This document shows, one piece after another, positions 35,064 through 44,469 of a stretch of 64,000 nucleotides of DNA; position 1 is the first letter of the stretch, and each line of letters opens with the position of its first letter. A program made the translations under genes and the position numbers. Source of the stretch: Candidatus Heimdallarchaeota archaeon (GTDB taxonomy: Archaea; Asgardarchaeota; Heimdallarchaeia; Hodarchaeales; Hodarchaeaceae). Under the pieces are notes generated by a model. That model was not told the origin of the DNA and did not search any database. It saw only the letters and a list, made by a program, of their open reading frames with translations. Location of the stretch: the NCBI GenBank assembly GCA_011364965.1, contig RDOB01000005.1, positions 124,001 to 188,000 on the forward strand, written 5' to 3'.

Positions 35064-35843
35064 CTATTTGCTCTCTGAAATTAGGCAAGATGGCAAAATA
35101 ATGCAATAACTATTGCCTTTCTCTTTTGAGGGGTATATTCCTAATTTTCCTCCATAGTATTCAGCAATCATATTAGCAAGAGTAATTTCAATATTTTGAC
35201 CAAGATAATCCCACTCTTCATCAGCTAAATTTGACATTAGTTTATCACAAATTTTCTTAGAAAATGGTTCATTTTGAGATTCTGAAATAGTTATAATAAA
35301 ATAATTAAGATTAGAGTCGCAAGGTCTAGCTGAAATGCGAATGAAATTACCTCCTGCATTTTCTATAAAAATAAGAATTTCGGATATTAAAATACAAAAC
35401 AAATTATCTACAGAAATTTCATGATTAAGAGAATCTGTGTCTAGAGTGATATATAACTCAAATTTTGGAACCAAGTCTTCAAATAATCCTAAGAGAGAGA
35501 ATTTTTCATTTTGTTTCTCAAATGTAGAGTGTTGAACATTATGAATCAAAGATAAAGTATTAATTTTTTTTGAAGCTCTTAAACAAAGCTTGATCGCTTT
35601 AGCAACAGTTTCATCTAGTATTGAATGATTCTCAGATTTTATTACTTCTAGAATGAGCATTAATTTTTGTAGGTCGTTACGTATGAAATGGGACTGAATT
35701 GTATAGTAGAACTCTGGTTCATCTCGAATTCTAGGAGATTTTCCTCCATTTTGTTTTTCAATTGTCTTAATTTTACCAGTTTGGTCTATCATACCCTCGA
35801 GATCCTCCAGTATACCAGTTGAGGCATTTAGGGTTTGATTCAA
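35064..35843 (-). CDS. soluble histidine kinase
   Basis: A 259-residue protein without membrane helices. The H-box is S-H52-F-I-R-N-D-L-Q-K-L, as in archaeal kinases (H-x-I/L-R-N/H-x-L). The ATPase region has S-E-I-L-I-F-I-E-N-A-G-G (N-box-like, Asn kept but context unusual) and, near the C-terminus, L-G-Q-N-I-E-I-T-L-A-N-M-I-A-E-Y-Y-G-G-K-L-G-I, then G-N-S-Y-C-I-I-L-P, the G2-box region. No input domain is visible in the first 45 residues. No response regulator lies in the window. It could serve partial sensors such as the 7TM protein at 6393-7205. It ends with TAG. Confidence 0.65.
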   Translation of the reverse strand: MNQTLNASTGILEDLEGMIDQTGKIKTIEKQNGGKSPRIRDEPEFYYTIQSHFIRNDLQKLMLILEVIKSENHSILDETVAKAIKLCLRASKKINTLSLIHNVQHSTFEKQNEKFSLLGLFEDLVPKFELYITLDTDSLNHEISVDNLFCILISEILIFIENAGGNFIRISARPCDSNLNYFIITISESQNEPFSKKICDKLMSNLADEEWDYLGQNIEITLANMIAEYYGGKLGIYPSKEKGNSYCIILPSCLISESK

Positions 35844-36087
35844 GTGGATAGATTGAAAAGCTATGATTATTTTAGAAAACCTTATAAAGCCTGTTCGATC
35901 TATTCTCTATTCGATCGAATGGATCCTTTTTAGAATAGATTTAAAATCGTTTGGAATCTGGCCGTTCGGTTTCCTGTGGTATGAGACGGAATGTACTATG
36001 TTAAAAGGTCTTCTCGGAAGAAAACGCTCTTTCTCATCCCAAATCTTATTAGAAAATCTAATTTAATTTGAATGGAAAGGGAATGAT

Positions 36088-36846
36088 ATGTCTGAAAAAG
36101 ATGTATTTCAACCATCAATCGGAGAATTACTAGCAAGTTATGAATGGGGGCAAGTTTTCCAACACGAAACTCGTGTTGCTATACTCATGTATCTCAGAAT
36201 GAATAAACAGTTAAGTTTTCAGGAGCTAGTCCAATTATTAGAAAAAAGCCCTTCAACTGTTCATCATCATCTCCAAATATTAATAAAAGGTGGAATTGTG
36301 AGAGAAATCACTGAAGCTGAACCACATAAGCAGTTTGAACCCAAACATTATGAATTAACAAGACATCCATTCCCAGCATACAGTTTTCATAATATTCATG
36401 AATTACCGAGTGAATATCAACGTGATGCTTTCCTAATAACTACCAAATTGCACCAAATTTCATTATTATTTCTATACCAAGCAGCAGACTTGTTTAAAAA
36501 GTACTTAGACAGTATTGAAAAAGAATTGCTGACAAATAAAAATCTAGATCCAAATAAACTAAAAAAAATTTGGACTGAATCCTTGATACCTTCAGCTGAA
36601 AAAATCTCAGAAATACCTTTCAAGGAGATTTTTTATTTTGGTACTCAGGTTAGCGATTTAGTATATTCTCAATATCGGGCAGAATTGGAGCGATTTCATG
36701 AGAAATTGGTTAAAATGATTCGAAAAGAACAAGAAAGTCATGAAAATATTCCTAAACCATTTTTTATCTTTCATATTGCTGCTCCACTAGGTAAACCTTA
36801 TCAAAGTGATCATAAATTAGACTATGATCTCAAAGGGATGGAGTGA
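36088..36846 (+). CDS. ArsR-type winged-helix regulator
   Basis: A 252-residue DNA-binding protein. The winged helix occupies about 25-100: H-E-T-R-V-A-I-L-M-Y-L, L-S-F-Q-E-L-V-Q-L-L, S-P-S-T-V-H-H-H-L-Q-I-L for the recognition helix, then a wing. The following 150 residues are helical and probably dimerise or bind a ligand; no metal-binding Cys pair is seen, so metal sensing is unlikely. ATG 36088 follows GGAAAGGGAATG. The stop is TGA. A perfect 10-bp palindrome and a repeated ATATCACGT lie just downstream (36861-36891), but as a site for this protein they would be at the wrong end of its own gene. Confidence 0.78.
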   Translation: MSEKDVFQPSIGELLASYEWGQVFQHETRVAILMYLRMNKQLSFQELVQLLEKSPSTVHHHLQILIKGGIVREITEAEPHKQFEPKHYELTRHPFPAYSFHNIHELPSEYQRDAFLITTKLHQISLLFLYQAADLFKKYLDSIEKELLTNKNLDPNKLKKIWTESLIPSAEKISEIPFKEIFYFGTQVSDLVYSQYRAELERFHEKLVKMIRKEQESHENIPKPFFIFHIAAPLGKPYQSDHKLDYDLKGME

Positions 36847-36860
36847 AAACAACTATTGAA

Positions 36861-36891
36861 ATATCACGTATTGAAAATTATATCACGTGAT
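36861..36891. repeat. direct repeat with embedded palindrome
   Basis: ATATCACGT occurs at 36861-36869 and again at 36880-36888 (period 19), and the second copy extends to the perfect palindrome ATCACGTGAT (36882-36891). It lies between convergent genes. It could be a protein-binding site or a terminator-associated element; nothing distinguishes these. Confidence 0.35.
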
Positions 36892-36905
36892 TCCTAGGGT
36901 TTTTT

Positions 36906-37589
36906 CTACCATATTCGTGGAATTATACGATACTTTACTTTTCTCATGTATTCTTTATACCCTTTAAGTTCTTGGATTAATATTCTTTCTTCAAATAAGA
37001 TTCTTGGAATGAAGCAAATAAGAAATAATAATGCAGGTACGAGAGCAATTATAGATCCAAGCGCTATAGGTAGACTCAATACAAAAAAGACGTTACCCAA
37101 ATACATTGGATGCCGAACAAATGCATATGGACCAGTTGAAATGACGCGTTGTTGTTCTTGAATCTCCACGATTCGTGATAAAAAAGAATTTTCTTTCATT
37201 ACAAGCATGTAGATAAGCAATGAGCAAACAAACGCAGCAAACCCGAGGTATTTAAATAAAGGTACAACCAAAGGAGCTATCCATTGGTACCGACACACAT
37301 CAAAAGCGGTAACGATAAACATGATAATGAAGAAAAATCCCGCTAGGAAAAGGAATAATGCATCCAAACTTAAAACAGGTTTATAATGCTGTCTAGATTG
37401 AAGAGTAGTAGGATTATCCCTGAAGATAAGGAAATATAGAGCTATTCCATAGGTAAAAAGAATAATTATGATTACTCAAGCCTCAGGCCAATTAAATGTA
37501 TCAACTGGGATGAATAGTAATAAAGAGAACACAATAAAACCTACAATTATTCTACTAAACATTGTTACTAGGAAATTTAATTCAACCAT
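36906..37589 (-). pseudogene. ICMT-type membrane methyltransferase interrupted by TGA at a Trp position
   Basis: From ATG 37589 the frame encodes a 227-residue protein with one internal stop, TGA at 37478-37476 (codon 38), and no frameshift. Before it: L-L-F-I-P-V-D-T-F-N-W-P-E-A; after it: V-I-I-I-I-L-F, a basic loop, F-D-V-C-R-Y-Q-W, then T-G-P-Y-A-F-V-R-H-P-M-Y-L-G and a final F-E-E-R-I-L-I helix. In family members the segment reads N-W-x-E-x-W, so TGA stands where Trp (TGG) is expected. Everything else looks intact, including the SAM-binding R-H-P and E-E-R motifs. TTG at 37367 could start a truncated protein. It is either a recent nonsense mutation, read-through, or a base-call error. 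Confidence 0.75.
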
Positions 37590-37753
37590 CCCCTATTTAA
37601 TCCCTTATTATTTTAAAACCTTACTCTTGTGATATAATTTAAAAAATACAGCCAATTGAGAATTATGTCCGACACCATAAAAAGGTTAAAAATTATGGTT
37701 ATTTGTCATCTTGTTACTTATTTTAATGAACGTGGATTTTTTGTGGTGATAGA

Positions 37754-38731
37754 ATGAATAGGTTTCCTAAACTTGAATATGAAGAATTAATCCAAGGAAA
37801 AAGAATTTGGCATGCAGATGGTCGTGGGAAAAGACCCGAACACATTGCGTATCGTGAATCTTATAGAGCAACCTATCAAGGATCATACACTAAAGGCAAA
37901 TTATTAGCTTGGGATGGCTTAACTAGCAATAAACCAGGAATGGTAAGTAATGATCCAGAGAGAGGCTTTGTGTTAACAATGCGAGCAGGTGACGCAGAAG
38001 CTGGATCATATACGACACGTGATATTGCGAGCGCTGGACATGGCATCGACTATCAACCTCATTTTAAAGATTGGGAAGAGGATAAAACTGCCCATCCGAA
38101 TCTAGTAATGCCTGGAAGAACTGTTTTATGGAAAAGTGTGCGATTTGATCTTCTAAATCTAGGAAATGAATTATTGGGAACCGCGGGGGCAATTATACAG
38201 GACTGGATGGGAATAGATTTTGAAACAATGGAAAATTATGGAAATACAGCAATGTCACAATACACCGGAGGAGGCTTTGTTATATTCAACCCAAAAGCTG
38301 CTTTTCCTCGGATGGCCCGCGTTATAGCAAAATTCCAACGAGGTCGACCATTTGGTAAACCTATACGTTCTGGATTGGCACCGTTGAATGTTATGTTTGC
38401 TCGGGTTAAAGGATATATGAAAACATCGGTGTTGTATATTGATCCTGATATTCCACATGAGTTGGCATGTCATTGGAGTTTAAATGGGCAAGAAATTAGC
38501 TTTTGGTGTGATGGGGAGAATGTTCTGAATGTGAGGCAAGGAACATGGGCTATTCCAATCGGATTGCGCACAAAAGCTAAAGTTGGTTTTCATAAGTGTG
38601 GGTTTCATGTAGACTGCTGGCAAGATAACGGTACTGGCAGTACTGATGTACAGGGCGCAGCTGGTCACTCTAATATCGATCAGGTGTATACTATCGAAAG
38701 TTTGAGTATAATTAGTAGTGATACTCATTGA
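37754..38731 (+). CDS. putative concanavalin-like lectin/glucanase-fold protein
   Basis: A 325-residue soluble protein without signal peptide or membrane helix. The C-terminal half contains A-C-H-W-S-L-N-G-Q-E-I-S-F-W-C-D-G-E-N-V-L, which matches the strand pattern W-x-x-x-G-x-x-I-x-F-x-x-D-G of GH16/LamG-type jelly rolls, and ends with Q-V-Y-T-I-E-S-L-S-I, as these domains do. I see no E-x-D-x-E catalytic motif, so binding rather than hydrolysis is possible. The N-terminal part (I-W-H-A-D-G-R-G-K-R-P) is unfamiliar. ATG 37754 follows GGTGATAGA. It ends with TGA. Confidence 0.5.
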   Translation: MNRFPKLEYEELIQGKRIWHADGRGKRPEHIAYRESYRATYQGSYTKGKLLAWDGLTSNKPGMVSNDPERGFVLTMRAGDAEAGSYTTRDIASAGHGIDYQPHFKDWEEDKTAHPNLVMPGRTVLWKSVRFDLLNLGNELLGTAGAIIQDWMGIDFETMENYGNTAMSQYTGGGFVIFNPKAAFPRMARVIAKFQRGRPFGKPIRSGLAPLNVMFARVKGYMKTSVLYIDPDIPHELACHWSLNGQEISFWCDGENVLNVRQGTWAIPIGLRTKAKVGFHKCGFHVDCWQDNGTGSTDVQGAAGHSNIDQVYTIESLSIISSDTH

Positions 38732-38834
38732 ATACTATGAAAGCATAATTAAACCAAAATCTCTATTCGAATAGTCCCCCCTGAAATTCAGCACACTAAT
38801 TTACTCTAGATATTAAAAATAGGAATCCATTCAA

Positions 38835-39071
38835 TCATAATAACATAACTCCAGACATCAAAAGATAAACTCCTACACCTGCATTGAGTAAGAGAACACC
38901 ACCAATAATGATTATCATACCTAGTGCTAAAGCCAGTAACCCATTTCGTCTGTTAGATTTTCTAGCTTGAGTTTTATGTTTTTCCAAATTTTTCATTGTG
39001 TTTTGTGCTGCACGATCTGCAATTTCCTTTATTTCTTCATCTGACAACAGTATTAGCTTTTCATCACCCAA
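38835..39071 (-). CDS. small membrane protein with acidic N-terminus
   Basis: A 78-residue frame from TTG 39071: about 45 charged residues (L-S-D-E-E-I-K-E-I-A-D-R-A, then basic K-H-K-T-Q-A-R-K-S-N-R-R), followed by two hydrophobic helices to the C-terminus. The helical-then-membrane layout looks natural, with the basic patch at the membrane edge. The family is unknown. TTG has no clear ribosome site, so the start may be wrong. It ends with TGA. Confidence 0.5.
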   Translation of the reverse strand: MGDEKLILLSDEEIKEIADRAAQNTMKNLEKHKTQARKSNRRNGLLALALGMIIIIGGVLLLNAGVGVYLLMSGVMLL

Positions 39072-39254
39072 AACCAGTTGATGGATTTTAGTGTAAGATT
39101 ATTTACCTCTTTAAGAATTTCTGGAATTTCAGTTAATAGACTAAATGAATATAGGAGTGTAAATTTTGATTTGGGGGAGTAATTTACCAAACAAAAGTAT
39201 TAAAATGGCAAATATTCAGTGTTGAGAACGTAATTATTTGAGTTGAATATATAA

Positions 39255-39764
39255 ATGACAGTAATATGCTATAGTCCAATTGGGAGAATTAGTACTTCCT
39301 TTCTACAATCAGAAGGGACTCCAATACAGGCATCCGCAGCTAGAAACCAAAAAGGTATTATAAAGCTCCGAGAAGAGTACCTAAGCTGTCTTAAGGATAT
39401 AGAAGGATTCTCACACCTCATTCTGATATATCACTTCCATCAGGCTGGAGAATGGCGACCTTTTGTGAAACCATTTTTAGATACTGAAACACGAGGTTTA
39501 TTTGCAACTCGTGCTCCCTCTAGACCGAATTCTATTGGAATTTCTATCGTTAAATTGGATCGAATAGAGAATAATAAGATCTACTTTTGGGGAGTGGATA
39601 TATTAGATGAAACACCTCTCCTTGATATTAAGCCATATATTCCCCAGTTCGATATTAATTTGGATGAATCGGTAAGAATTGGCTGGTTAACAGATCATTT
39701 ATCAAAACTAAACTCTGCTGCAGACAATGGGAGATTTCAACATACTTCGGAGGTAATTAAATGA
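39255..39764 (+). CDS. trmO: TrmO/TsaA family tRNA N6-methyladenosine-37 methyltransferase
   Basis: A 169-residue SAM-dependent enzyme of the beta-barrel (UPF0066) type that methylates N6 of t6A37 in threonine tRNAs. Seen: Y-S-P-I-G-R-I-S-T at the N-terminus, F-S-H-L-I-L-I-Y-H-F-H, and the signature F-A-T-R-A-P-S-R-P-N-S-I-G. D-I-L-D-E-T-P-L-L-D-I-K-P-Y follows, also conserved. It lacks the C-terminal domain of the Escherichia coli protein, as many archaeal TrmO do. Its TGA overlaps the ATG of the GNAT gene by four bases. Confidence 0.9.
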   Translation: MTVICYSPIGRISTSFLQSEGTPIQASAARNQKGIIKLREEYLSCLKDIEGFSHLILIYHFHQAGEWRPFVKPFLDTETRGLFATRAPSRPNSIGISIVKLDRIENNKIYFWGVDILDETPLLDIKPYIPQFDINLDESVRIGWLTDHLSKLNSAADNGRFQHTSEVIK

Positions 39765-40699
39765 CAAATGAGGAGAAAGAAGATAACAAAAGAATCTCAA
39801 CTAGGGGAGTTCGTTTTTATGAATTATATCACTATTTTAAGTATGCTATTGACGCTGAACGGCCAAATCTCCGATTTAAACCATTGATCTTCTGTTTAAT
39901 ATTCTTATTAATGCTTTTGAATTTTATACTCCTAACTATACCTCAAAAACTAATTTCGAGGATATTAGATATGGCCTTTGTGGAAGTTAATGGGAATACG
40001 GTGGGAGGATTTATGATTGTTAACAAATTGAAGAGTCATGGATATTACCACTTTGGAGGATTTTTCATTCGGTCAAAATATCAGGGAAAAGGCTATGGTA
40101 ATCAAGTTATGACCTTAATTATCGAAGGTTATGGTCATTCGAAGATTTCATTAGCAGTTGACGGAAACAATGACCGAGCCATTCATTTATATAAAAAATA
40201 TGGCTTTAAAATAAGCGAAAGTAGCCAAAAATACCAAATTTCCCTTCCATTGAAAGGGGAAATTCCTGAAAATTTACCTGAGGGTATTGATATTAGTACG
40301 CTATCCGAAGATTTTCTTGATGAATTAGTGGGAAGAAGTGAGGATCTTCATTCTCTGCTAAATATCGACTCATTTTACAAGGATTTTGAAGAATATCAAA
40401 AGAAAAAACGGTTCACAAATAAACAGATTCTCTTACTACGATATAAAGGACAAATTGCAGGGCTTAGCAGGGTAAAATGGAAAACAATAAAGAATAAAGC
40501 TGAATTTAATACTGCTTTTGCAGAAAAACATGTTGATCTCTTTCCTTATCTATTACAGCGAAGTATTATTCTTGCCATGAACCAAGGAGCAGCAAAACTC
40601 GAATGGAATCGTTGTACGCAAAATGAATTTCTCTATAAATACATGAAACCATTTTTAGATCAACCAGTTAAGTACGACCTAACCATGGAAAGACTTTGA
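39761..40699 (+). CDS. GNAT-family acetyltransferase, with membrane-like segment
   Basis: A 312-residue protein translationally coupled to trmO (ATGA overlap). A hydrophobic stretch at about 42-62 could be a membrane anchor. The acetyltransferase core follows: G-G-F-F-I-R-S-K-Y-Q-G-K-G-Y-G-N (acetyl-CoA loop), A-V-D-G-N-N-D-R-A-I-H-L-Y-K-K-Y-G-F (typical GNAT C-terminal end). The last 130 residues look like a second, diverged GNAT half (I-A-G-L-S-R-V-K-W) without the CoA loop. The acceptor is unknown. It ends with TGA. Confidence 0.8.
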   Translation: MTNEEKEDNKRISTRGVRFYELYHYFKYAIDAERPNLRFKPLIFCLIFLLMLLNFILLTIPQKLISRILDMAFVEVNGNTVGGFMIVNKLKSHGYYHFGGFFIRSKYQGKGYGNQVMTLIIEGYGHSKISLAVDGNNDRAIHLYKKYGFKISESSQKYQISLPLKGEIPENLPEGIDISTLSEDFLDELVGRSEDLHSLLNIDSFYKDFEEYQKKKRFTNKQILLLRYKGQIAGLSRVKWKTIKNKAEFNTAFAEKHVDLFPYLLQRSIILAMNQGAAKLEWNRCTQNEFLYKYMKPFLDQPVKYDLTMERL

Positions 40700-40708
40700 A
40701 GACAATTC

Positions 40709-41491
40709 CTAGAGATAACCCTGAAAAAATTGGGTAATTTCGTTGAAAAGAAGATCTTTGTCAAAATCAACAGTTGCTAGATGGTTAGAGTTCTCAAGCC
40801 AAAGTAATTTCTTCTGGGAGGAGGAAACATGTTCATAGATATAAGATGCGTTCGAAGGATGAACATAAGTATCTTTTATACCATGAGAAATCAAAATTGG
40901 TAACGAGATATTTGGGAGTTCTTTGTTCTTCAGATCTTTCAGGAAACTCAAAAGACTTGCCACTGTTGGAATAACAAATTTATCATATCGCTTAATGTTC
41001 TCTAAAAAAATAGGGTCAGTCCAGATTTCTTTATCCATAGTTAAAATTTCCATTGGATATGGGAAGTATTTGATGCGAAGAAGTCTTACCAGAGGTAGCA
41101 ACCAAAGCAGCTTCTGGGTTAAAAACACAGGAGCAGCAATAGGAGCTATTGCAGTAATATCAGCAGCATGTTTCACTCCAGTATATAGACTGAAAGCTCC
41201 TCCAATAGAGAGACCAGCCATAAAAATATGGTTTGGATCGAATTTTTCATTAATTAAACTAATAGTATATTCAATCTGGGAATACCAGTCAGGCCAACGG
41301 GTTTCTAAAAATTCTGTCCGATTTTTACCATGGCCCACCAATAATGGTGCAAGAACATGAAAACCATTATTTGCAAGGTATTGCCCGAGTTCCCGTAGCT
41401 CATATGGATTTCCAGTATAACCGTGTGAAAGGATAACAAATTCCTTCCCTTCTCCAAATTCAAATGGTTTAGTTGCTAGGTCATAATCCAT
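40709..41491 (-). CDS. alpha/beta hydrolase, carboxylesterase/monoglyceride-lipase type
   Basis: A 260-residue hydrolase: L-S-H-G-Y-T-G-N-P (oxyanion region), L-V-G-H-G-K-N-R, the nucleophile elbow M-A-G-L-S-I-G-G, the acid near I-S-H-G-I-K-D-T-Y-V-H, and the terminal His in S-N-H-L-A-T. This is the layout of Est30-like carboxylesterases and monoacylglycerol lipases. It would hydrolyse lipid-like esters in the cytoplasm. It ends with TAG and is convergent with the GNAT gene, nine bases away. Confidence 0.88.
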   Translation of the reverse strand: MDYDLATKPFEFGEGKEFVILSHGYTGNPYELRELGQYLANNGFHVLAPLLVGHGKNRTEFLETRWPDWYSQIEYTISLINEKFDPNHIFMAGLSIGGAFSLYTGVKHAADITAIAPIAAPVFLTQKLLWLLPLVRLLRIKYFPYPMEILTMDKEIWTDPIFLENIKRYDKFVIPTVASLLSFLKDLKNKELPNISLPILISHGIKDTYVHPSNASYIYEHVSSSQKKLLWLENSNHLATVDFDKDLLFNEITQFFQGYL

Positions 41492-41653
41492 TTAAACATT
41501 CCAACATCCAAATAATTAATAGTTCAGCTGAAAAAATTAATTAATGTATAATGATTTCTCTTTTAAGAATAATCATAAAACAATAATAAAAGGAATTTTC
41601 TTCTATAATATGAAGAATTAAATGCTTTAAATCCTGTTTTGGAGAACTTAACT

Positions 41654-42694
41654 ATGGAGAAAGTAATAAATCGGCAGTGGCGTTTAGTAAACCATCCTAT
41701 AGGTTTGGTAAACGAGTCAGATTTTGAATGGATTGAAGAGGAGGTCGAATACAAACTTCAAGAGGGAGAAATTCTTGTTAGAAATCTCTATCTATCGATA
41801 GATCCTGCGAACAGATCATGGATTGCAGCTTCATCCAAATCCCATTATACAGAACCCGTTAAATTAGGGGAAATAATGCGAGGGATAACTATTGGACGCA
41901 TACTTGAAAGTAAAAACTCCAAGTTTGATCAAGGTGAATATGTAATGGGATTAACAGGCTGGCAAGACTACACATTAAGTAATGGCTCAGGATTAACTAA
42001 CATCAGTCTTCTACCAAAACCAGAAGGAGTATCGTTAACAATTTATCTTAGTGTATTTGGAATGATAGGATTAACCGCTTATTTTGGCCTTTTGGAAATC
42101 GGGAAGCCTAAAGAGGGGGAAACATTAGTTGTATCCGCAGCAGCGGGAGCAGTTGGTTCATTAGTCGGACAAATCGGACAAATCAAAGGATGTCGTGTAA
42201 TCGGTATCGCAGGAACGGACGAAAAATGTCAATGGATAACCAAAGAGTTAGGATTTGACGAGGCAATTAACTACAAAACCGAAAATGTTCGGAAAAGATT
42301 AGAAGAACTCTGTCCTAATGGAATTGACATTTACTTTGACAATGTAGGAGGAGAGATTCTTGATGCCGCATTAGCCAATATCGCAGTTTTTGGCCGCATT
42401 CCAGTGTGTGGAATGATTTCCAAATATATTCAAACTGAACTTCAAGCTGGCCCTAAGTATATCGTCAATATTAATTCTAGGCGAGTTAGAATGCAGGGTT
42501 TTATTATTAGTGATTACTTGGATCGCAAAGTGGAAGGTATACTTGAGCTCATGACTTGGTACAATGAAGGGAAGATAAAATACCGGGAACATATTGTTGA
42601 GGGGATAGAAAATGCTCCTCTCGCCCTCAATATGTTGTTTGATGGATCAAATAAAGGTAAATTGATCTGTAAAATAGCTAATGAATCCATATGA
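41654..42694 (+). CDS. zinc-independent MDR reductase (prostaglandin reductase/curcumin reductase type)
   Basis: A 346-residue NADPH-dependent enone reductase. Seen: R-N-L-Y-L-S-I-D-P-A-N-R-S-W at the N-terminus, G-M-I-G-L-T-A-Y-F-G-L and V-S-A-A-A-G-A-V-G-S-L-V-G-Q (the G-x-x-G-x-x-G nucleotide site is within A-A-G-A-V-G-S-L-V-G), and Y-F-D-N-V-G-G. This is the PTGR/LTB4DH branch. It reduces the double bond of alpha,beta-unsaturated ketones. ATG 41654 with GGAG nine bases before it is preferred over TTG 41639. It ends with TGA. Confidence 0.88.
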   Translation: MEKVINRQWRLVNHPIGLVNESDFEWIEEEVEYKLQEGEILVRNLYLSIDPANRSWIAASSKSHYTEPVKLGEIMRGITIGRILESKNSKFDQGEYVMGLTGWQDYTLSNGSGLTNISLLPKPEGVSLTIYLSVFGMIGLTAYFGLLEIGKPKEGETLVVSAAAGAVGSLVGQIGQIKGCRVIGIAGTDEKCQWITKELGFDEAINYKTENVRKRLEELCPNGIDIYFDNVGGEILDAALANIAVFGRIPVCGMISKYIQTELQAGPKYIVNINSRRVRMQGFIISDYLDRKVEGILELMTWYNEGKIKYREHIVEGIENAPLALNMLFDGSNKGKLICKIANESI

Positions 42695-42828
42695 CAATTG
42701 AAAATCTATCTATGGCCATTATTTATAAAACTAAGGAGTTTCATTGTCTTCATAATCAGTTAATTACCTGAATTTAATCACTCCATTTTGCTTTTAACAC
42801 CTGAGTAAATTCCTTCGTTTCACCCCCT

Positions 42829-44181
42829 ATGAGCCAAACAGAAAGTAATGACGAAAATCTATTGAATAACCACTTTCCTAGACTGACTTATGTACTTGGA
42901 CTAGGAAATTATATTGGTTCAGTATTGTTTGACAATCTATATCAATTTCTTGCGATTATGCTAGGTGCTACGGGCATTATTCAGGGTTTTTTGACTTCTT
43001 TTCGTCAATTAGGGGCAGCTCTATTTAATCCTCTTTGGGGTTATCTCGCTGATAAATTTGATAGAAGATTGTTTTTGTTCGGGGGAAATTCAGTGTTATT
43101 TCTTGTTTCCTTCATCATTCCATATTCTCCTACCCCTCTAATTGTCTTAATTTTGCTAATATTTCAAACTATCTTAGGATTGGTCGTCGTTGGTCCTGCT
43201 TGGTCTGCCTATCTTGCAGATTTTACCACTTCCAGAACTAGAGGGACAGTGCTAGGACGAATCAGTTCATTTATCACATTAATAGGAAATTTTATATTAT
43301 TGATAACAACCTTTTTCATGGATCTTATGGATCCTACACGCCAAAATATCCGAACATTAACCTTTCCGTTTTTTATTAGCTCATTTGGGTATGCTTTTGC
43401 AATGATTCTCACGGTTTTTTTACCCAAGAGTCGAAAAATTTTAAAAGAGGAAAATCGACTAATTAAAAGAGAATTAAGTTGGAAAGAATTCATAAGACAA
43501 TTACCCCCTCCTCTGAGAAAATTCTTGGTTGCAGATTTCATATTTACTTTGGCTTGGGGTGCAGCGTGGCCGCTTTTTCCTTATGTCACATTTGGACTTT
43601 CTCACAATTGGTTTGAAATTGGTGTTTTAGCATTCTCAATGGGTATTACGGTAGCAATTAGTCAAAATATTGGTGGTTGGCTAACAGATCAAATAGGACG
43701 TAAGAAAGTCATACTGGGTTCACGTGGAGCTTTAATTCTTCCTCCATTTTTTGTAATAGTTGCAATACTGACAAATGAAGTCTCCTGGATCCTTGTTACT
43801 AATATCATCATTGGCTTTTTTTTGGGGGGCTCTACTATTGCCATCCAAACATTGATCTTTGATATTGCAGAATTAACTCCTGAAAATAGCAATCGAAAAG
43901 CAACTTATATCTCATTGGTAGGATTGATGGGTGGAATAAGTGCTTTTATTGGTTCAAGCATCACAGGGTTAATTCTACAGATTCTGAGTGGGTCTCAACG
44001 ACCGGATTTAGAGTTAATTGGAGCTCTTATGTTCATAGTGTTTTTATGTCGATTTGCCCTTTGGTTCGGCTATTTTACCATAGAGGATCCCATTGCTTTT
44101 CAAAAAGGTACAGCTTCTAATCCCCTCCTTTCCATTGTTAGTTTTGTGAGAGGGAAATTCAATCTATTTCCGCGTAAATAG
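42829..44181 (+). CDS. MFS transporter
   Basis: A 450-residue carrier with twelve hydrophobic segments and a charged central loop at about 205-225 (R-E-L-S-W-K-E-F-I). The loop after helix 2 has G-Y-L-A-D-K-F-D-R-R, and the equivalent loop in the second half G-W-L-T-D-Q-I-G-R-K-K, the two major-facilitator signatures. The substrate is unknown. It shares only general family features with the MFS gene at 16673-17944. It starts at ATG 42829 and ends with TAG. Confidence 0.83.
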   Translation: MSQTESNDENLLNNHFPRLTYVLGLGNYIGSVLFDNLYQFLAIMLGATGIIQGFLTSFRQLGAALFNPLWGYLADKFDRRLFLFGGNSVLFLVSFIIPYSPTPLIVLILLIFQTILGLVVVGPAWSAYLADFTTSRTRGTVLGRISSFITLIGNFILLITTFFMDLMDPTRQNIRTLTFPFFISSFGYAFAMILTVFLPKSRKILKEENRLIKRELSWKEFIRQLPPPLRKFLVADFIFTLAWGAAWPLFPYVTFGLSHNWFEIGVLAFSMGITVAISQNIGGWLTDQIGRKKVILGSRGALILPPFFVIVAILTNEVSWILVTNIIIGFFLGGSTIAIQTLIFDIAELTPENSNRKATYISLVGLMGGISAFIGSSITGLILQILSGSQRPDLELIGALMFIVFLCRFALWFGYFTIEDPIAFQKGTASNPLLSIVSFVRGKFNLFPRK

Positions 44182-44469
44182 AAATTCTTGCCTCTCCTTT
44201 GATATTATCTATATAAATCCCCCTTTTTAGCACAATCATGCTTGATACTGGTTCTTGGAAGAACAGGCAGATTTCAGTATAAATTTCGAAACAATAACAA
44301 TACAGATAGCATCGAGTGAGTATATGCGTGTAAAAGATTAAGTAGATTTTTTAGAGAATCAGTAAGATAGCTGATTCATCAAGGACTTAGAAAAGAACAA
44401 TTATTAAATTGTAAAGTACAAGAAAGTATAAGGAATTTAAAATTATTAAAAGTTAGAGGTGGGACAAAT

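Noticed and set aside
35863..36066. 67-codon plus-strand frame before the ArsR-type gene
   Set aside because: No ribosome site, odd composition, and it occupies the promoter region between divergent genes.
36906..37589. Selenocysteine insertion at the internal TGA
   Set aside because: The site aligns with Trp, not Cys or Sec, in the family, and I see no SECIS-like hairpin; the same holds for 53747-54304.
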